Of a stretch of 64,000 bases of DNA, positions 39,844 through 48,706 are shown in pieces. The position numbers were made by a program, and so were the translations under genes. The stretch is from contig DATKVC010000020.1 in NCBI GenBank assembly GCA_035530275.1, positions 62,001 through 126,000 on the forward strand, given 5' to 3'. The notes below the pieces were generated by a model that saw nothing but the letters and a program-made list of their open reading frames with translations, searched no databases and was not told the origin of the DNA. Origin of the DNA: CAIJMU01 sp035530275 (lineage in GTDB: Bacteria; Spirochaetota; Spirochaetia; Treponematales; Rectinemataceae). Position 1 is the stretch's first letter. Each line of letters starts with the position of its first letter.

Positions 39844-42075
39844 TCAAGCTCTGACCGCGATCCTCCCCTCCCCTCGCCCGAGGCAGCGACCGACGACGGC
39901 GGCCTCGGGGCAGTCGGCGGCCCGCAGGGCCTCGACGAAGGCCGCCGCGTCCCGTTCCGCAGCCGAAACGAGGAGTCCGCCGCTCGTCTGGGCGTCGGCG
40001 AGGATTGAGCGCAGGAGTTCGGGCACCGATTCGTCATAACTGACAACATCTGAAACCAATGCCGCGTTGTCCTTGCTGCCCCCGGGAACCATGCCGGCGG
40101 CGGCGAGAGCGGTCACCCCCTCGATGAGGGGCACCTCCGCGGAAAACAACTCGACGTCGATCTTGCTCCCCCGGCTCATCTCCCTGAGATGGCCGAGGAG
40201 ACCGAAGCCGGTCACGTCGGTGACTGCCCCCGCGTCGAAGCGCGGGAGGAGGGCCGAAGCCTTCGCGTTGAGGCGCTCCATGATGGCGATGGCCCGCTCC
40301 GAAATTTCCTTCGACGCAAGGCCGCGTTTCATCGCGGTGGAAATGATGCCGAGGCCGATTGGCTTTGTGAGGACGATGAGGTCTCCCGGCCGCAGGCGCG
40401 CGTTGGTGTAGACCTTGTCGGGGTCGATGCTTCCGGTAACGACCATGCCGAACTTGGGCTCGGCGTCGTCGACGCTGTGCCCGCCGAGAATAGGGATGCC
40501 CGCCTCTGCCGCCTTGGCCGCGGCGCCCTGGAGGATAAGCTCGAGCACCGAGAGGGGGAGGCGCTTGACGGGAAAGCCGACGATATTGAGGGCGAAGAGG
40601 GGTCTGCCGCCCATGGCATAGATGTCGCTCAACGCGTTGGCCGCGGCAATCGCGCCGAAATGCCAGGGATCATCGACGATGGGGGTGAAGAAATCGACGG
40701 TCTGGACGATGCCCGAGATGCCGTGTAGGCGGTAGACCGCCGCGTCGTCGGAGGTTTCGATGCCGACAACCACGGCCGGATCGGTGACGGGAGGGAGGCT
40801 CTTGAGAACGGCTTCAAGTGAGCGCGGCGGCAGCTTGCAGGCACAGCCCAGACCGTGGGTATAGCGGGTGAGCCGGGTTTCTCCCGCCGGAGGCGCCGCC
40901 TCTTCTCTTGACTCGGCCATTCCGTCTCCGAGCTCCGGCGCTGGGGCGAGGCGGCGCGCCGCCGCGATGACCTCCCTCGCGGCCTCCTCGACCTCGGCCT
41001 CGGTGAGATAGGCCCCCGTCGAAAAGCGCACCGTACCCATGGCGTATTCGATCGGCACGCCCATGGCGGTGAGGACGGGCGAGATCTCGACCGACTCGGC
41101 GTGGCAGGCGGCGCCGGCGGAGGCGGCCACTCCCTCGAGCTCGGTGAGGAGGGTGTCGGCCTCGATGCCGGGGAAGCCCACGCTGAGGGTGTTGGGCAGG
41201 CGTTTTTCGGGATGACCGTTCAGCCTGAGCCCGGGAATGGCCTCGGAGAGCCTCGCCCAGAGGAGGTCGCGCAATTCCTTGGCCCGCCGCGAGCGGGGCT
41301 CGAGTTCGCGGCGGGCGAGTTCGGCCGCCGCGCCGAGGCCGACGATGCCGAGGACGTTCTCCGTGCCCGCGCGAAGGCCGTGCTCGTGGCCGGCGCCGTG
41401 CACGAATTTCTCCAATCTCGTGCCGGGCTTGATGTAGAGGGCGCCGACGCCCTTGGGCGCGTAGAGCTTGTGTCCGGCCATCGAGAGAAAGTCGATGCCG
41501 AGCTCGCCGACGTCGACGGGGATCTTGCCCAGGGATTGGGCCGCGTCGCAGTGGAAGAGGATGCCCGACCGCCTGGCGATGGCCGCGAGCTCGGCTATCG
41601 GTTCAATTGTGCCCACCTCGTTGTTCGCGTGCATCACGGAGACGAGGATCGTGTCGGGGGCGATGGCCCGCTCGAGATCGGCGGGATCGACCATGCCGTA
41701 GGCGTCGACGGGGAGGAGGCTCGTCCTGAAGCCCTGGGATTCGAGCCAATGCAACACTTCGATCACGGCGGGGTGTTCGACGGCGCTGGCGATCACGTGG
41801 CGCCCCCTCTCCTTCCGCGCGAGGGCGGCGCCTTTTATTGCGAAATTGTTCGCCTCGCTGCCCCCGCTCGTGAACACGATGTCCTCAGGCTTGGCGCCGA
41901 TGAGGGTCGCCAGGCTCGAGCGAGCGGCCTCGACGGCCTTGCGCGCCTCGGTGCCGAAGCGGTGGGCCGAGGAGGGATTGCCGAAGCCCCCTTCGAGGAA
42001 GGGCCGCATCGCTTGGGCGACGAAGGGATCTATGGGAGTCGTGGCGTTGTAATCGAGATAGATGGGGTCCTTCAT
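39844..42075 (-). CDS. selD: Fusion of cysteine desulfurase/selenocysteine lyase (NifS-like) with selenide water dikinase (SelD)
   Basis: The 743-residue protein joins two steps of selenium supply. Residues 1-375 form a PLP-dependent NifS-like domain: YLDYNATTP, HANNEVGT, the PLP lysine in MAGHKLYAPKG (Lys203) and active Cys324 in SAGAACHAES. After a short linker (about 377-402), residues 403-743 form SelD: GLGCACK with Cys411 at the usual Cys/Sec position and Lys414, then TSDDAAVY, TVDFFTPIVDDP and the ATP-binding glycine loop near LGGHSVDD. The product should pass selenide directly to selenophosphate formation. It implies that the cell makes Sec-proteins or 2-selenouridine tRNA. The active site uses Cys, so the gene itself is not a selenoprotein. 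Confidence 0.93.
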   Translation of the reverse strand: MKDPIYLDYNATTPIDPFVAQAMRPFLEGGFGNPSSAHRFGTEARKAVEAARSSLATLIGAKPEDIVFTSGGSEANNFAIKGAALARKERGRHVIASAVEHPAVIEVLHWLESQGFRTSLLPVDAYGMVDPADLERAIAPDTILVSVMHANNEVGTIEPIAELAAIARRSGILFHCDAAQSLGKIPVDVGELGIDFLSMAGHKLYAPKGVGALYIKPGTRLEKFVHGAGHEHGLRAGTENVLGIVGLGAAAELARRELEPRSRRAKELRDLLWARLSEAIPGLRLNGHPEKRLPNTLSVGFPGIEADTLLTELEGVAASAGAACHAESVEISPVLTAMGVPIEYAMGTVRFSTGAYLTEAEVEEAAREVIAAARRLAPAPELGDGMAESREEAAPPAGETRLTRYTHGLGCACKLPPRSLEAVLKSLPPVTDPAVVVGIETSDDAAVYRLHGISGIVQTVDFFTPIVDDPWHFGAIAAANALSDIYAMGGRPLFALNIVGFPVKRLPLSVLELILQGAAAKAAEAGIPILGGHSVDDAEPKFGMVVTGSIDPDKVYTNARLRPGDLIVLTKPIGLGIISTAMKRGLASKEISERAIAIMERLNAKASALLPRFDAGAVTDVTGFGLLGHLREMSRGSKIDVELFSAEVPLIEGVTALAAAGMVPGGSKDNAALVSDVVSYDESVPELLRSILADAQTSGGLLVSAAERDAAAFVEALRAADCPEAAVVGRCLGRGEGRIAVRA

Positions 42076-42170
42076 GCATCCGCCTTTTCGGCCGCGGGAC
42101 GGAGCTTTCCCGAGCCGGGGAATTCAGTACATTCGAAGCCTGACCAGCATACAGCACTCAAGGGGGTTCC

Positions 42171-43160
42171 ATGAATCGGAGAAAATTGGGGAAAAGCGGA
42201 CTCGAAGTCTCGGCCATCGGCCTCGGCTGCATGGGCATGTCGGAGTTCTACGGAGCCTCCGACGATAGGGAATCGATGCGACTCATCCGGATGGCCTTCG
42301 AGCTCGGCGTCACCTTCTTCGACACGGCCGACATGTACGGGGTCGGCCACAACGAGATCATCGTCGGGCAGGCCCTCAGGGAACTGCCGCGCGATAAGAT
42401 CGTAGTTGCGACAAAATTCGGCAACATGCGCCGGATCGACGGGGCCCATCTCGGCGTCAATGGCAGGCCCGAGTACGTGAAGGCCGCTTGCGACATGAGC
42501 CTCAAGCGCCTCGGCCTCGGCCACATCGACCTGTACTACCAGCATCGAGTCGATCCCGATGTTCCGATCGAGGAGACCGTCGGCGCGATGGCCGAGCTCG
42601 TGAAGGAAGGCAAGGTGCGCTTCCTCGGTCTGTCGGAGGCCGGCCCCGAGACCCTGAAGCGGGCGCACAAGGTCCACCCGATCACGGCCCTCCAAACGGA
42701 ATATTCCCTCTGGACGCGCGACCCGGAGAACGGAATCCTCGCCGCGACGCGGGAGCTGGGCGTCGCCTTCGTCGCCTACAGTCCCCTGGGCCGCGGCTTC
42801 CTCACCGGAGCCTTCAAGGACAAGAGCCAGTTCGCGGCCAAGGATTTCCGCTCGGTGAATCCGCGGATGAGCGGCGGAAACTTCGACGCGAATCGCAGGC
42901 TGGTGGACCGCGTCGAGGAGCTGGCCAAAGGCGAGAAGATCAGCGCCGCCCAGGCCGCCCTCGCCTGGGTCCTCGCCCAGGGAGAGGACATCGTCCCCAT
43001 TCCCGGCACGCGGCACGAGAAATACCTCCGCGACAACATCGCCGCAGCCGAGCTCAGGCTCAAGCCCGACTTCCTTCGCGCCCTCGGCGAGGCCTTGCCT
43101 CCCGGCGCCGCGGCGGGTTCGCGCTACGACGAAAACGGAATGAAACGAGTCGGTCTGTAG
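42171..43160 (+). CDS. Aldo/keto reductase
   Basis: The 329-residue TIM-barrel oxidoreductase has NRRKLGKSGLEVSAIGLGCMGMS at the N-terminus, the tetrad residues in FFDTADMYGVGHNE (Asp and Tyr), ATKFGNM (Lys) and YYQHRVDP (His), and the cofactor tail PIPGTRHEKYLRDN. It is closest to the AKR13-like group that reduces small aldehydes with NADPH. A GGGGG tract lies just before the ATG. It diverges from nifS-selD and stands alone. Confidence 0.93.
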   Translation: MNRRKLGKSGLEVSAIGLGCMGMSEFYGASDDRESMRLIRMAFELGVTFFDTADMYGVGHNEIIVGQALRELPRDKIVVATKFGNMRRIDGAHLGVNGRPEYVKAACDMSLKRLGLGHIDLYYQHRVDPDVPIEETVGAMAELVKEGKVRFLGLSEAGPETLKRAHKVHPITALQTEYSLWTRDPENGILAATRELGVAFVAYSPLGRGFLTGAFKDKSQFAAKDFRSVNPRMSGGNFDANRRLVDRVEELAKGEKISAAQAALAWVLAQGEDIVPIPGTRHEKYLRDNIAAAELRLKPDFLRALGEALPPGAAAGSRYDENGMKRVGL

Positions 43161-43192
43161 TCAGAGAGAAGGCCGGCGCGGGAGGAATTTGG

Positions 43193-45826
43193 TCAGCCCG
43201 CGCCGACCCCCTTCGCGGCCGCGCCTGCTTTCTTCGAGCCTGCATTCAGCGCGCCTGCCCCCTTAACCTTTGCTCCGACGGCCGCCTCGTTTCCCGAAAA
43301 GACGAGGAGGGCGAAGAGATAGAGTCCGGCGGTCAGCGCGAGGACCACGGAGAATCCCGACGACACGGAGACGAGGCGGGCCAGCACGGTCCCCGTCACC
43401 GACAGGGCTCCGTTGACGCCCCAGGCCCAGGGCACGAGGCCGGGCCGCGAGCGGGAGAGGGCGTCGAGTCCCGTCGGGAAGGGAATGCCGAGACAGAAGG
43501 CCGCCGGGGCGATCATGAGCACGGCGATACCTATCTTGAGCGGCAGGGCGAGGCCGAGGAGGCCGTCGACGAGGGATGGCAGCGCGTAGGCGTAAAAGAG
43601 GCAGGAGAGGGCGATGCCGCCCACGGCAAGGGCGACTACTCGTCGGCGCGGGGCCCGCGACGAGCCGGCCGCGAGGCTTCCGAGCCCCGAGATCACGAGC
43701 ATCGAGGTGATGACGATCGAATTGGAGAAGATGGGATCCACGAGAAAGAAGGTCAGGCGCTGGATGAGGAAGATCTCGACGAGCATGTAGCCGATGCCGA
43801 GGGCGGCGAAGTAGAGGATGACCCGGGCGGTCCCCTTCTTGCGGGAAAAGAGCTCCCTCCAGCGCCCGAAAATCGGTATCAGTATTATGAGTATTCCCGC
43901 ACCGACGGAAAGGACGAGGGTGGCGACGAGGAGGAGGTAGCCCCACTCCTCGGAGAGGTCGCGGATGTCGGCCGCGACGAGGCCGATGGTGGAGGGCTTC
44001 ACGTAGCCCGTGTAATAGGGACGATCATCCGTCGCCGGGTCGATGGCGAAGACGTAATTGTCGATGATCTCGTTGCCGCGGCTTCCCGTGAGGGAGGCGA
44101 TGGTCCAGTAGTAGAGATCTTCCTGGAGGAAGTCCGTGTCGGAGGGCGCGGCACTAGCCGCGGAGCCGCCGGGGCTCGATGCGGCCGGGTTGGCGGCCGA
44201 GGGGTCGAGCTGGGCGCGGTAGGCCGCGAGCACTCCCGCCATGTCGGTGGCCGGAGGGGCCATGCCCGGATACCAGCAGGGTATGAAGGACATGCGCGCT
44301 GTGAAGCCGCGGAGGGCCGCGATCTCGCCGGGGCTGAAGGCGCCGTTCTTCACGAGGATGGTCGCCGTCGAAAGGAGCTGGTCGAAGACGAAGAGATCCG
44401 CCCCCGGGTCTGCGACGCCCCTTATCTTCATAGCCGCGATCACGGTCGAAAGGAGCTTGGGAACGTTGCGGGGCGGGGTGAGGCGGTTCCACACGGTTAT
44501 CGAGAGGATTCCGCCAGGCGACAGCCTCCCGAGGTAGGAGGCGATACCCTCTGCGGTATAAAGGTAATTTTCCACGACGGGGTAACCGCCCGTGGTCGAA
44601 AGGCCCACCGAATCGACGAGGCCTATCTCCGCGAGATCGAAGGTTTGCGTCGAGGAGGCGGCGAAGGCCCGCGGCTCGGTCGACTCGAGCCTGATGCGCG
44701 GATCGGCTAGAAGCCCCCCTGTATATCGCTTGAAGAAGGGCACGTCCCGCATCATGTGGACGAGGGCCGGATCGGGCTCGACTATCGTCACCTCCTTGGC
44801 CCCGTGGTACAGTGCGTCGTAGGCGCCGATGCCTCCTCCCATCCTGAGGAGGAGGACCCGCGGCGAGTCGAGGAGGATATAGGGCGCCGCCATCGGGAGG
44901 TAGTCGAAATAGGCTTCCTCGCTTTTGTCGAGCCGGCGCATCACGCCAATGGGGCCGTCGCCGTCGATGTAGAGCCCGAGGAAGGCGTCCGTTGGCATCT
45001 TCGCGACCCCCGAGCTCGCGTTGTCCGAGAGTCCCGGCGCGAGGTGGAAAAAGGACGACTGCCAGGCGTCGTACTCCCCCGTCGGGCCGAAGGAGTGGTA
45101 GACACGGCGGGCGTCGGGGAAGTCGCGGGCGTAGCTCATCGGCTTCCACTCCGAGGCGCGAATTGCGCCGAAGGGGACGAGGGCTGCCAGGGCGATGACG
45201 AAGCCCCCCGTCGCGAAGGCGATCCTGCGCGGCGGAAGGACGAGGCCTCGCTCGTCGCGGCCTACCGCCGCGAGGAGGGCGCCGAGGGCGGCCAGTGCCA
45301 CCAAGGGCGCCACGAGGTGGTCGGTCGGCACGAGGGTGAGGAGGCCGAGCACGAGAAAGCCGCCGAGGCCCGAGCCGAGCATGTTCCAGAAATAGAGGGC
45401 GTGTATCCGCGATCGGAAGGCGACGAAGGAGGCGCCGACGAAAATAGAACCAATTATGAATGGCACTGCGTAGATCGCGTAGTACGAAGCGATCCAGAGG
45501 AGCTGGTTCGGATCGTTCGTGATCATCACGGGGTTGAAGGGCACGAGTTGAGCGACGCAGTAGGCGGCCGCCATCGCGGGCCCCAGGAGGGCCGCCGACC
45601 AGGCCAGCCAGGGGTCGGGGTTCCCGGCTATCCGCTTCTCGAGGAGGGTGAGGATGGTGCCGGCGATGCCGTAGCCGAGCAGCGCGATGCTGATCACCAT
45701 GCTGCCGAAGTTGGACCAGGAACCTACCGAGAACACTCGCATGACGGCGAGCTCGTAAGCCACGAGGGCCATGCTGACGAGGAAGAGGCCGGCGAAGCGG
45801 AAGGAGGAGAGGCGAGCCTTCATCAT
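43193..45826 (-). CDS. Multi-pass membrane protein with spermidine-synthase-like domain
   Basis: The 877-residue protein has about six to seven membrane helices, then a soluble Rossmann-like domain with GGGIGAYDALYHGAKEVTIVEPDPALV (about 330-355) and a VDSVGLSTTGGYPVVENYLYTAEGI block like the polyamine aminopropyltransferase active-site region. Seven or so further helices follow. The SAM-binding loop and acidic residue are kept, but the usual active-site motif is diverged, so aminopropyl transfer is not certain. A Ser/Ala-rich tail ends it. It overlaps the PCMT gene as ATGA and is the last gene of a three-gene operon. Activity is unknown. Confidence 0.8.
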   Translation of the reverse strand: MMKARLSSFRFAGLFLVSMALVAYELAVMRVFSVGSWSNFGSMVISIALLGYGIAGTILTLLEKRIAGNPDPWLAWSAALLGPAMAAAYCVAQLVPFNPVMITNDPNQLLWIASYYAIYAVPFIIGSIFVGASFVAFRSRIHALYFWNMLGSGLGGFLVLGLLTLVPTDHLVAPLVALAALGALLAAVGRDERGLVLPPRRIAFATGGFVIALAALVPFGAIRASEWKPMSYARDFPDARRVYHSFGPTGEYDAWQSSFFHLAPGLSDNASSGVAKMPTDAFLGLYIDGDGPIGVMRRLDKSEEAYFDYLPMAAPYILLDSPRVLLLRMGGGIGAYDALYHGAKEVTIVEPDPALVHMMRDVPFFKRYTGGLLADPRIRLESTEPRAFAASSTQTFDLAEIGLVDSVGLSTTGGYPVVENYLYTAEGIASYLGRLSPGGILSITVWNRLTPPRNVPKLLSTVIAAMKIRGVADPGADLFVFDQLLSTATILVKNGAFSPGEIAALRGFTARMSFIPCWYPGMAPPATDMAGVLAAYRAQLDPSAANPAASSPGGSAASAAPSDTDFLQEDLYYWTIASLTGSRGNEIIDNYVFAIDPATDDRPYYTGYVKPSTIGLVAADIRDLSEEWGYLLLVATLVLSVGAGILIILIPIFGRWRELFSRKKGTARVILYFAALGIGYMLVEIFLIQRLTFFLVDPIFSNSIVITSMLVISGLGSLAAGSSRAPRRRVVALAVGGIALSCLFYAYALPSLVDGLLGLALPLKIGIAVLMIAPAAFCLGIPFPTGLDALSRSRPGLVPWAWGVNGALSVTGTVLARLVSVSSGFSVVLALTAGLYLFALLVFSGNEAAVGAKVKGAGALNAGSKKAGAAAKGVGAG

Positions 45827-47061
45827 TCGACCCCCGCCGCGTCGTTGAGGCTGTGGACCTTGCCCTTGTCCGAGGTGAAGGGTACGAAGATGACCTTGCG
45901 GCCGTGATAGATGTCGCTGCGCTCGAAGGAAAAACCGCCGCCGGGGAGGGGCTTCTTCACCACCTTGAGCACAGTCTGCCCCGAGGGTGGGCCGACCGGT
46001 ATCACCATGATGCCTCCGGGGGCGAGCTGGGCGAGGAGGGGCGGGGGGATGTGGTCGATGCCCGCGGTTACGATGATCTTGTCGAAGGGCGCGTGCTCGG
46101 GCCAGCCGTAGTAACCGTCGGCGTTCTTCCTCGTCACCTTGGCGTACTCAGGATACTCCTTCACGAGCTTGCGGTAGATCGCGTCGGTCTCGGCATAGAG
46201 GCCGGGCACGATCTCAATTGTGTAGACCTGGTCGGAGAGCTCGGCGAGAAGGGCGGACTGATAACCCGAGCCGGTGCCTATCTCGAGGATGCGGTCGCCC
46301 GGTAAAGGGGCGATCGAGTCGGTCATGTGCGAGACCATGTGGGGCCCCGAGATCGTCTGGCCGTGGCCGATGGGGATGGCCGTGTCGTCATAGGCCTTCT
46401 TCGCGTTGTACGATCGCGCGAAGAATTCGCGGGGGGCGTAGAGGAAGGCCTCGAGGACGCCTTTGTTGCGAACCTCGCCTCGCGCGAGGATCGCGCGGGA
46501 ACGGTCCCACTTCTTCGCGAGCTGCGCTTCCGATTCCTTCGTGTTGGCGAGCATCCAGGCGATGAAAGACTCCTTCGAATCGAGAGGCGGGTTGTTCTTC
46601 GAGACGGGAAGCTCGTGCGGGGCTTCCATCGCGGCAAGCCGCGGATCGGGATCGAGGCTGTTCGCAGAATGGAGAATCTTGGGCGAGATGTCGACGAAGA
46701 TCGGCCGCGCCGGATTCGCGACGGCGGGCTGATCGGGCGTGGCGTTACCCGCAAGAGGCGCAGCGCTTCCTACGAAGGTCGGGGCATCGGCCGCGCTCGC
46801 GACGAAATTCCGCACGGGCACAAGTTCGAAGTAGGCGATGAGCCCGAGGGCGAGACAAGCGAGGCCCAGGCCGCCTGGCAGGAGAAAGCGAAGGAGGAAG
46901 GCGAGGGCCCGGCCCGTCTTCCCGCGCGACTCCCCTCCCCCCTCGTCACGCAGGGGAAGGGCCACGGCGCAGACGCCGCAGGAACCGTTTTCGGGAAGGT
47001 CGAAACCGCAATCGGGGCAGGCGCTCATCCTTCGTTTTCCAGTTCGATCATTGTGCCTCAT
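45823..47061 (-). CDS. Membrane-anchored protein-L-isoaspartate O-methyltransferase-like protein with zinc ribbon
   Basis: The 412-residue protein starts with a zinc-ribbon-like CPDCG(x)9CGVC (Cys15, 18, 28, 31), then a charged stretch and one membrane helix (about 55-79). The C-terminal 220 residues form a PCMT domain: GHGQTISGPHMVSHMTDSI, GDRILEIGTGSGYQSALLAELSDQVYTIEIV and DKIIVTAGIDHIPPPLLAQLAPGGIMVIPVG. The enzyme family repairs isoaspartyl residues using SAM. The ATG at 47061 overlaps the hydrolase stop; ATG 47028 just before the Cys motif is an alternative. The positive-inside rule puts the catalytic domain outside, where SAM is not expected, so topology is a puzzle. Confidence 0.82.
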   Translation of the reverse strand: MRHNDRTGKRRMSACPDCGFDLPENGSCGVCAVALPLRDEGGGESRGKTGRALAFLLRFLLPGGLGLACLALGLIAYFELVPVRNFVASAADAPTFVGSAAPLAGNATPDQPAVANPARPIFVDISPKILHSANSLDPDPRLAAMEAPHELPVSKNNPPLDSKESFIAWMLANTKESEAQLAKKWDRSRAILARGEVRNKGVLEAFLYAPREFFARSYNAKKAYDDTAIPIGHGQTISGPHMVSHMTDSIAPLPGDRILEIGTGSGYQSALLAELSDQVYTIEIVPGLYAETDAIYRKLVKEYPEYAKVTRKNADGYYGWPEHAPFDKIIVTAGIDHIPPPLLAQLAPGGIMVIPVGPPSGQTVLKVVKKPLPGGGFSFERSDIYHGRKVIFVPFTSDKGKVHSLNDAAGVE

Positions 47062-48125
47062 TGTCGGCCGATGAGGAGAGCCTCTGAAACGGCCTCGTTC
47101 AAATTGCTGTTTGGGCGCGGGGAGTATTCGGAAGCCCCGAGTCCCGCGGTGGCGAGAACCTCGCCGCGATCCGGGGCGAAGCGGCCTGACTTCGAAACAT
47201 CGGTACCGGCGCCGTGGAGGTGGCTCGTCTCCAGGAAGGTCCGGAATTCGGAACGGTCGCGGACAACCCCATAGTGGTCCGAATCGCTTTCAAGAAAGAC
47301 TACCCGCCCGTCGATAGCCGTTTCGTCGTCGGTATCGTCCCTCGCCTCCGTAAAGCCGATGCCCCTTTCGCGGAGAAGGGAGGCGAGGGTGGCGGCGTTG
47401 TCGGAGATGTCGGAATCCCGGGAAGCGATGCAGATGAAACGGCCCCTTCCCCTCGAAATCCAATCGGCGAAGGCCGTCTCACGGGCATAAAGGGCGTCGA
47501 AGAGCCAGACCTCCCGAACCTTCGCCTCGGTGCCTCCCCGCCGTAGGATCGAGGCGATGACACGGTAGGCGCCGGAATGCCCGGCGAGCACGATCGAGCC
47601 GACCCTCGCGCGGGGAACGATGCCCTGGGCGTCGAGGACTCCCATGAGGTCGTCGACAAAACGGGCGAAGCCGCCTTGATCTTCGAATTTGCCGCCGAAG
47701 GAGTCGGGAACATGAACGGCCGTCTCCGGTACGACGAGAAGAGCCCTGACCCCGCTTTGGGCGAACTGCTCGAAGAGATTGAAGCCCGTGATGGCCTCTT
47801 CGCGCGAGCTCATCCAGCCATGGAAAAAGAAGACGAGGTCCACCTGTCCGGATGGTTTCCAGTCGGGAGGCACGAATACCGAGACGGTGGAGTCGTCATA
47901 GTGGCCCTCGCGTGAGAAGACAGCGTCATCCAAGGCGTAGCCCTGGTCCCTGGCCTCGTCGGGGAAGGGCGCCGAGGGAAGGCTGAAGACATAGCTCCTG
48001 CCTTGCTGCGCCTCGGGAAGAGCTTCCGACGGGGGGGGAGTGGACATGGCGAGGGTAGTCGGCTGCCGCAGTTGGGCGAGGCAGGCCAAGAGGAGGAACC
48101 CCGCGCGGGGAAGCCAGCGTTTCAT
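47058..48125 (-). CDS. Predicted lipoprotein alpha/beta hydrolase
   Basis: The 355-residue protein has a signal sequence with the lipobox LLAC (Cys15), then an alpha/beta hydrolase domain: DLVFFFHGWMSS with the oxyanion HG, the nucleophile elbow VLAGHSGAYRV (Ser184), an acidic residue in LFDALYA or DTDD, and a late His in SDSDHYG. It should be an envelope-anchored esterase or peptidase. The ribosome site is weak (CTAGAG) and TATAAA lies only 11 bases before the ATG. It is the first gene of an operon with the PCMT-like and spermidine-synthase-like genes, each overlapping the next by four bases. The substrate is unknown. Confidence 0.78.
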   Translation of the reverse strand: MKRWLPRAGFLLLACLAQLRQPTTLAMSTPPPSEALPEAQQGRSYVFSLPSAPFPDEARDQGYALDDAVFSREGHYDDSTVSVFVPPDWKPSGQVDLVFFFHGWMSSREEAITGFNLFEQFAQSGVRALLVVPETAVHVPDSFGGKFEDQGGFARFVDDLMGVLDAQGIVPRARVGSIVLAGHSGAYRVIASILRRGGTEAKVREVWLFDALYARETAFADWISRGRGRFICIASRDSDISDNAATLASLLRERGIGFTEARDDTDDETAIDGRVVFLESDSDHYGVVRDRSEFRTFLETSHLHGAGTDVSKSGRFAPDRGEVLATAGLGASEYSPRPNSNLNEAVSEALLIGRQ

Positions 48126-48177
48126 CTCTAGGAGCGTTTATATCTGTTTCTCGTCTTGGGGATAAGTCCCCCGGAGG

Positions 48178-48207
48178 GGGACAGAGCTTCGCGTCCTATA
48201 GTATAAT
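48178..48207 (+). promoter_or_regulatory. Promoter of the small Cys-containing protein gene
   Basis: GGGACA, 18 bases, then a perfect TATAAT, 22 bases before the ATG, leaving room for the GAGGAG ribosome site. Confidence 0.6.
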
Positions 48208-48228
48208 AAAATATCGAGGAGAACAGAG

Positions 48229-48543
48229 ATGGCGAAGGTTGCGGTCGATCCCGGCATCTGCGGGCTCAAATCCACAATTCACGCGGTGTCGGAAGATGGC
48301 CAAGCCTGCGTGCTCAGCATCGATTCCGACTGCGAGGCCATCAGGGCCCTCGCATTGGAGATCGGTACCCTCGACGGCTATGAGGTCGCCTTCAAGCCCT
48401 TCGCGGAAAATCCCGTTTACCTCGCCGCGGGTAGGCATTACAAACACGCGGCTTGCCCCCTGCCCTCGGCCGTCATCAAGGCCGTGGAAGTCGCCTGCCG
48501 TCTCGCCTTGCCAAAGGATGTCGCTTTTACCATCGAAGGCTAG
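48229..48543 (+). CDS. Small conserved protein with four cysteines (DUF6951-like)
   Basis: The 104-residue cytoplasmic protein has the pattern VAVDPGICGLKSTI near the N-terminus, DSDCEAIRALALEIG in the middle and HAACPLPSAVIKAVEVACRLALPKDV near the end. The Cys residues at about 11, 27, 35, 75 and 88 could bind a metal or Fe-S cluster. I recognise this as a conserved family of anaerobes, probably DUF6951, with no known function; the DUF number is from memory. GAGGAG precedes the ATG. It lies upstream of the Trx-TrxR fusion, which has its own promoter. Confidence 0.6.
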   Translation: MAKVAVDPGICGLKSTIHAVSEDGQACVLSIDSDCEAIRALALEIGTLDGYEVAFKPFAENPVYLAAGRHYKHAACPLPSAVIKAVEVACRLALPKDVAFTIEG

Positions 48544-48562
48544 GCTGCGACCCTTTACGCCC

Positions 48563-48591
48563 TTGACCTTTTATATGATTTTCACTATATA
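48563..48591 (+). promoter_or_regulatory. Promoter of the Trx-TrxR fusion with overlapping inverted repeat
   Basis: TTGACC, 17 bases, then TATATA. The region TATGAT(x12)ATCATA (48574-48597) forms an inverted repeat over the spacer and -10, a possible operator for a redox regulator. The leader is about 110 bases. Confidence 0.65.
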
Positions 48592-48706
48592 TCATAAATG
48601 TAGTTAACCAAAGGATTCGGAAGGCTCCCGGACGGCGAAAATCGCTATTCAAGGGGCCCGAAAGCCGGTCCCGAAAAAGGCCACACCCTACCTATGGAGG
48701 TTTGCC

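Noticed and set aside
42488..44710. 740-codon plus-strand frame running from the aldo/keto reductase into the spermidine-synthase-like gene
   Set aside because: It crosses two genes with clear motifs, and its product is a charged, low-complexity string.
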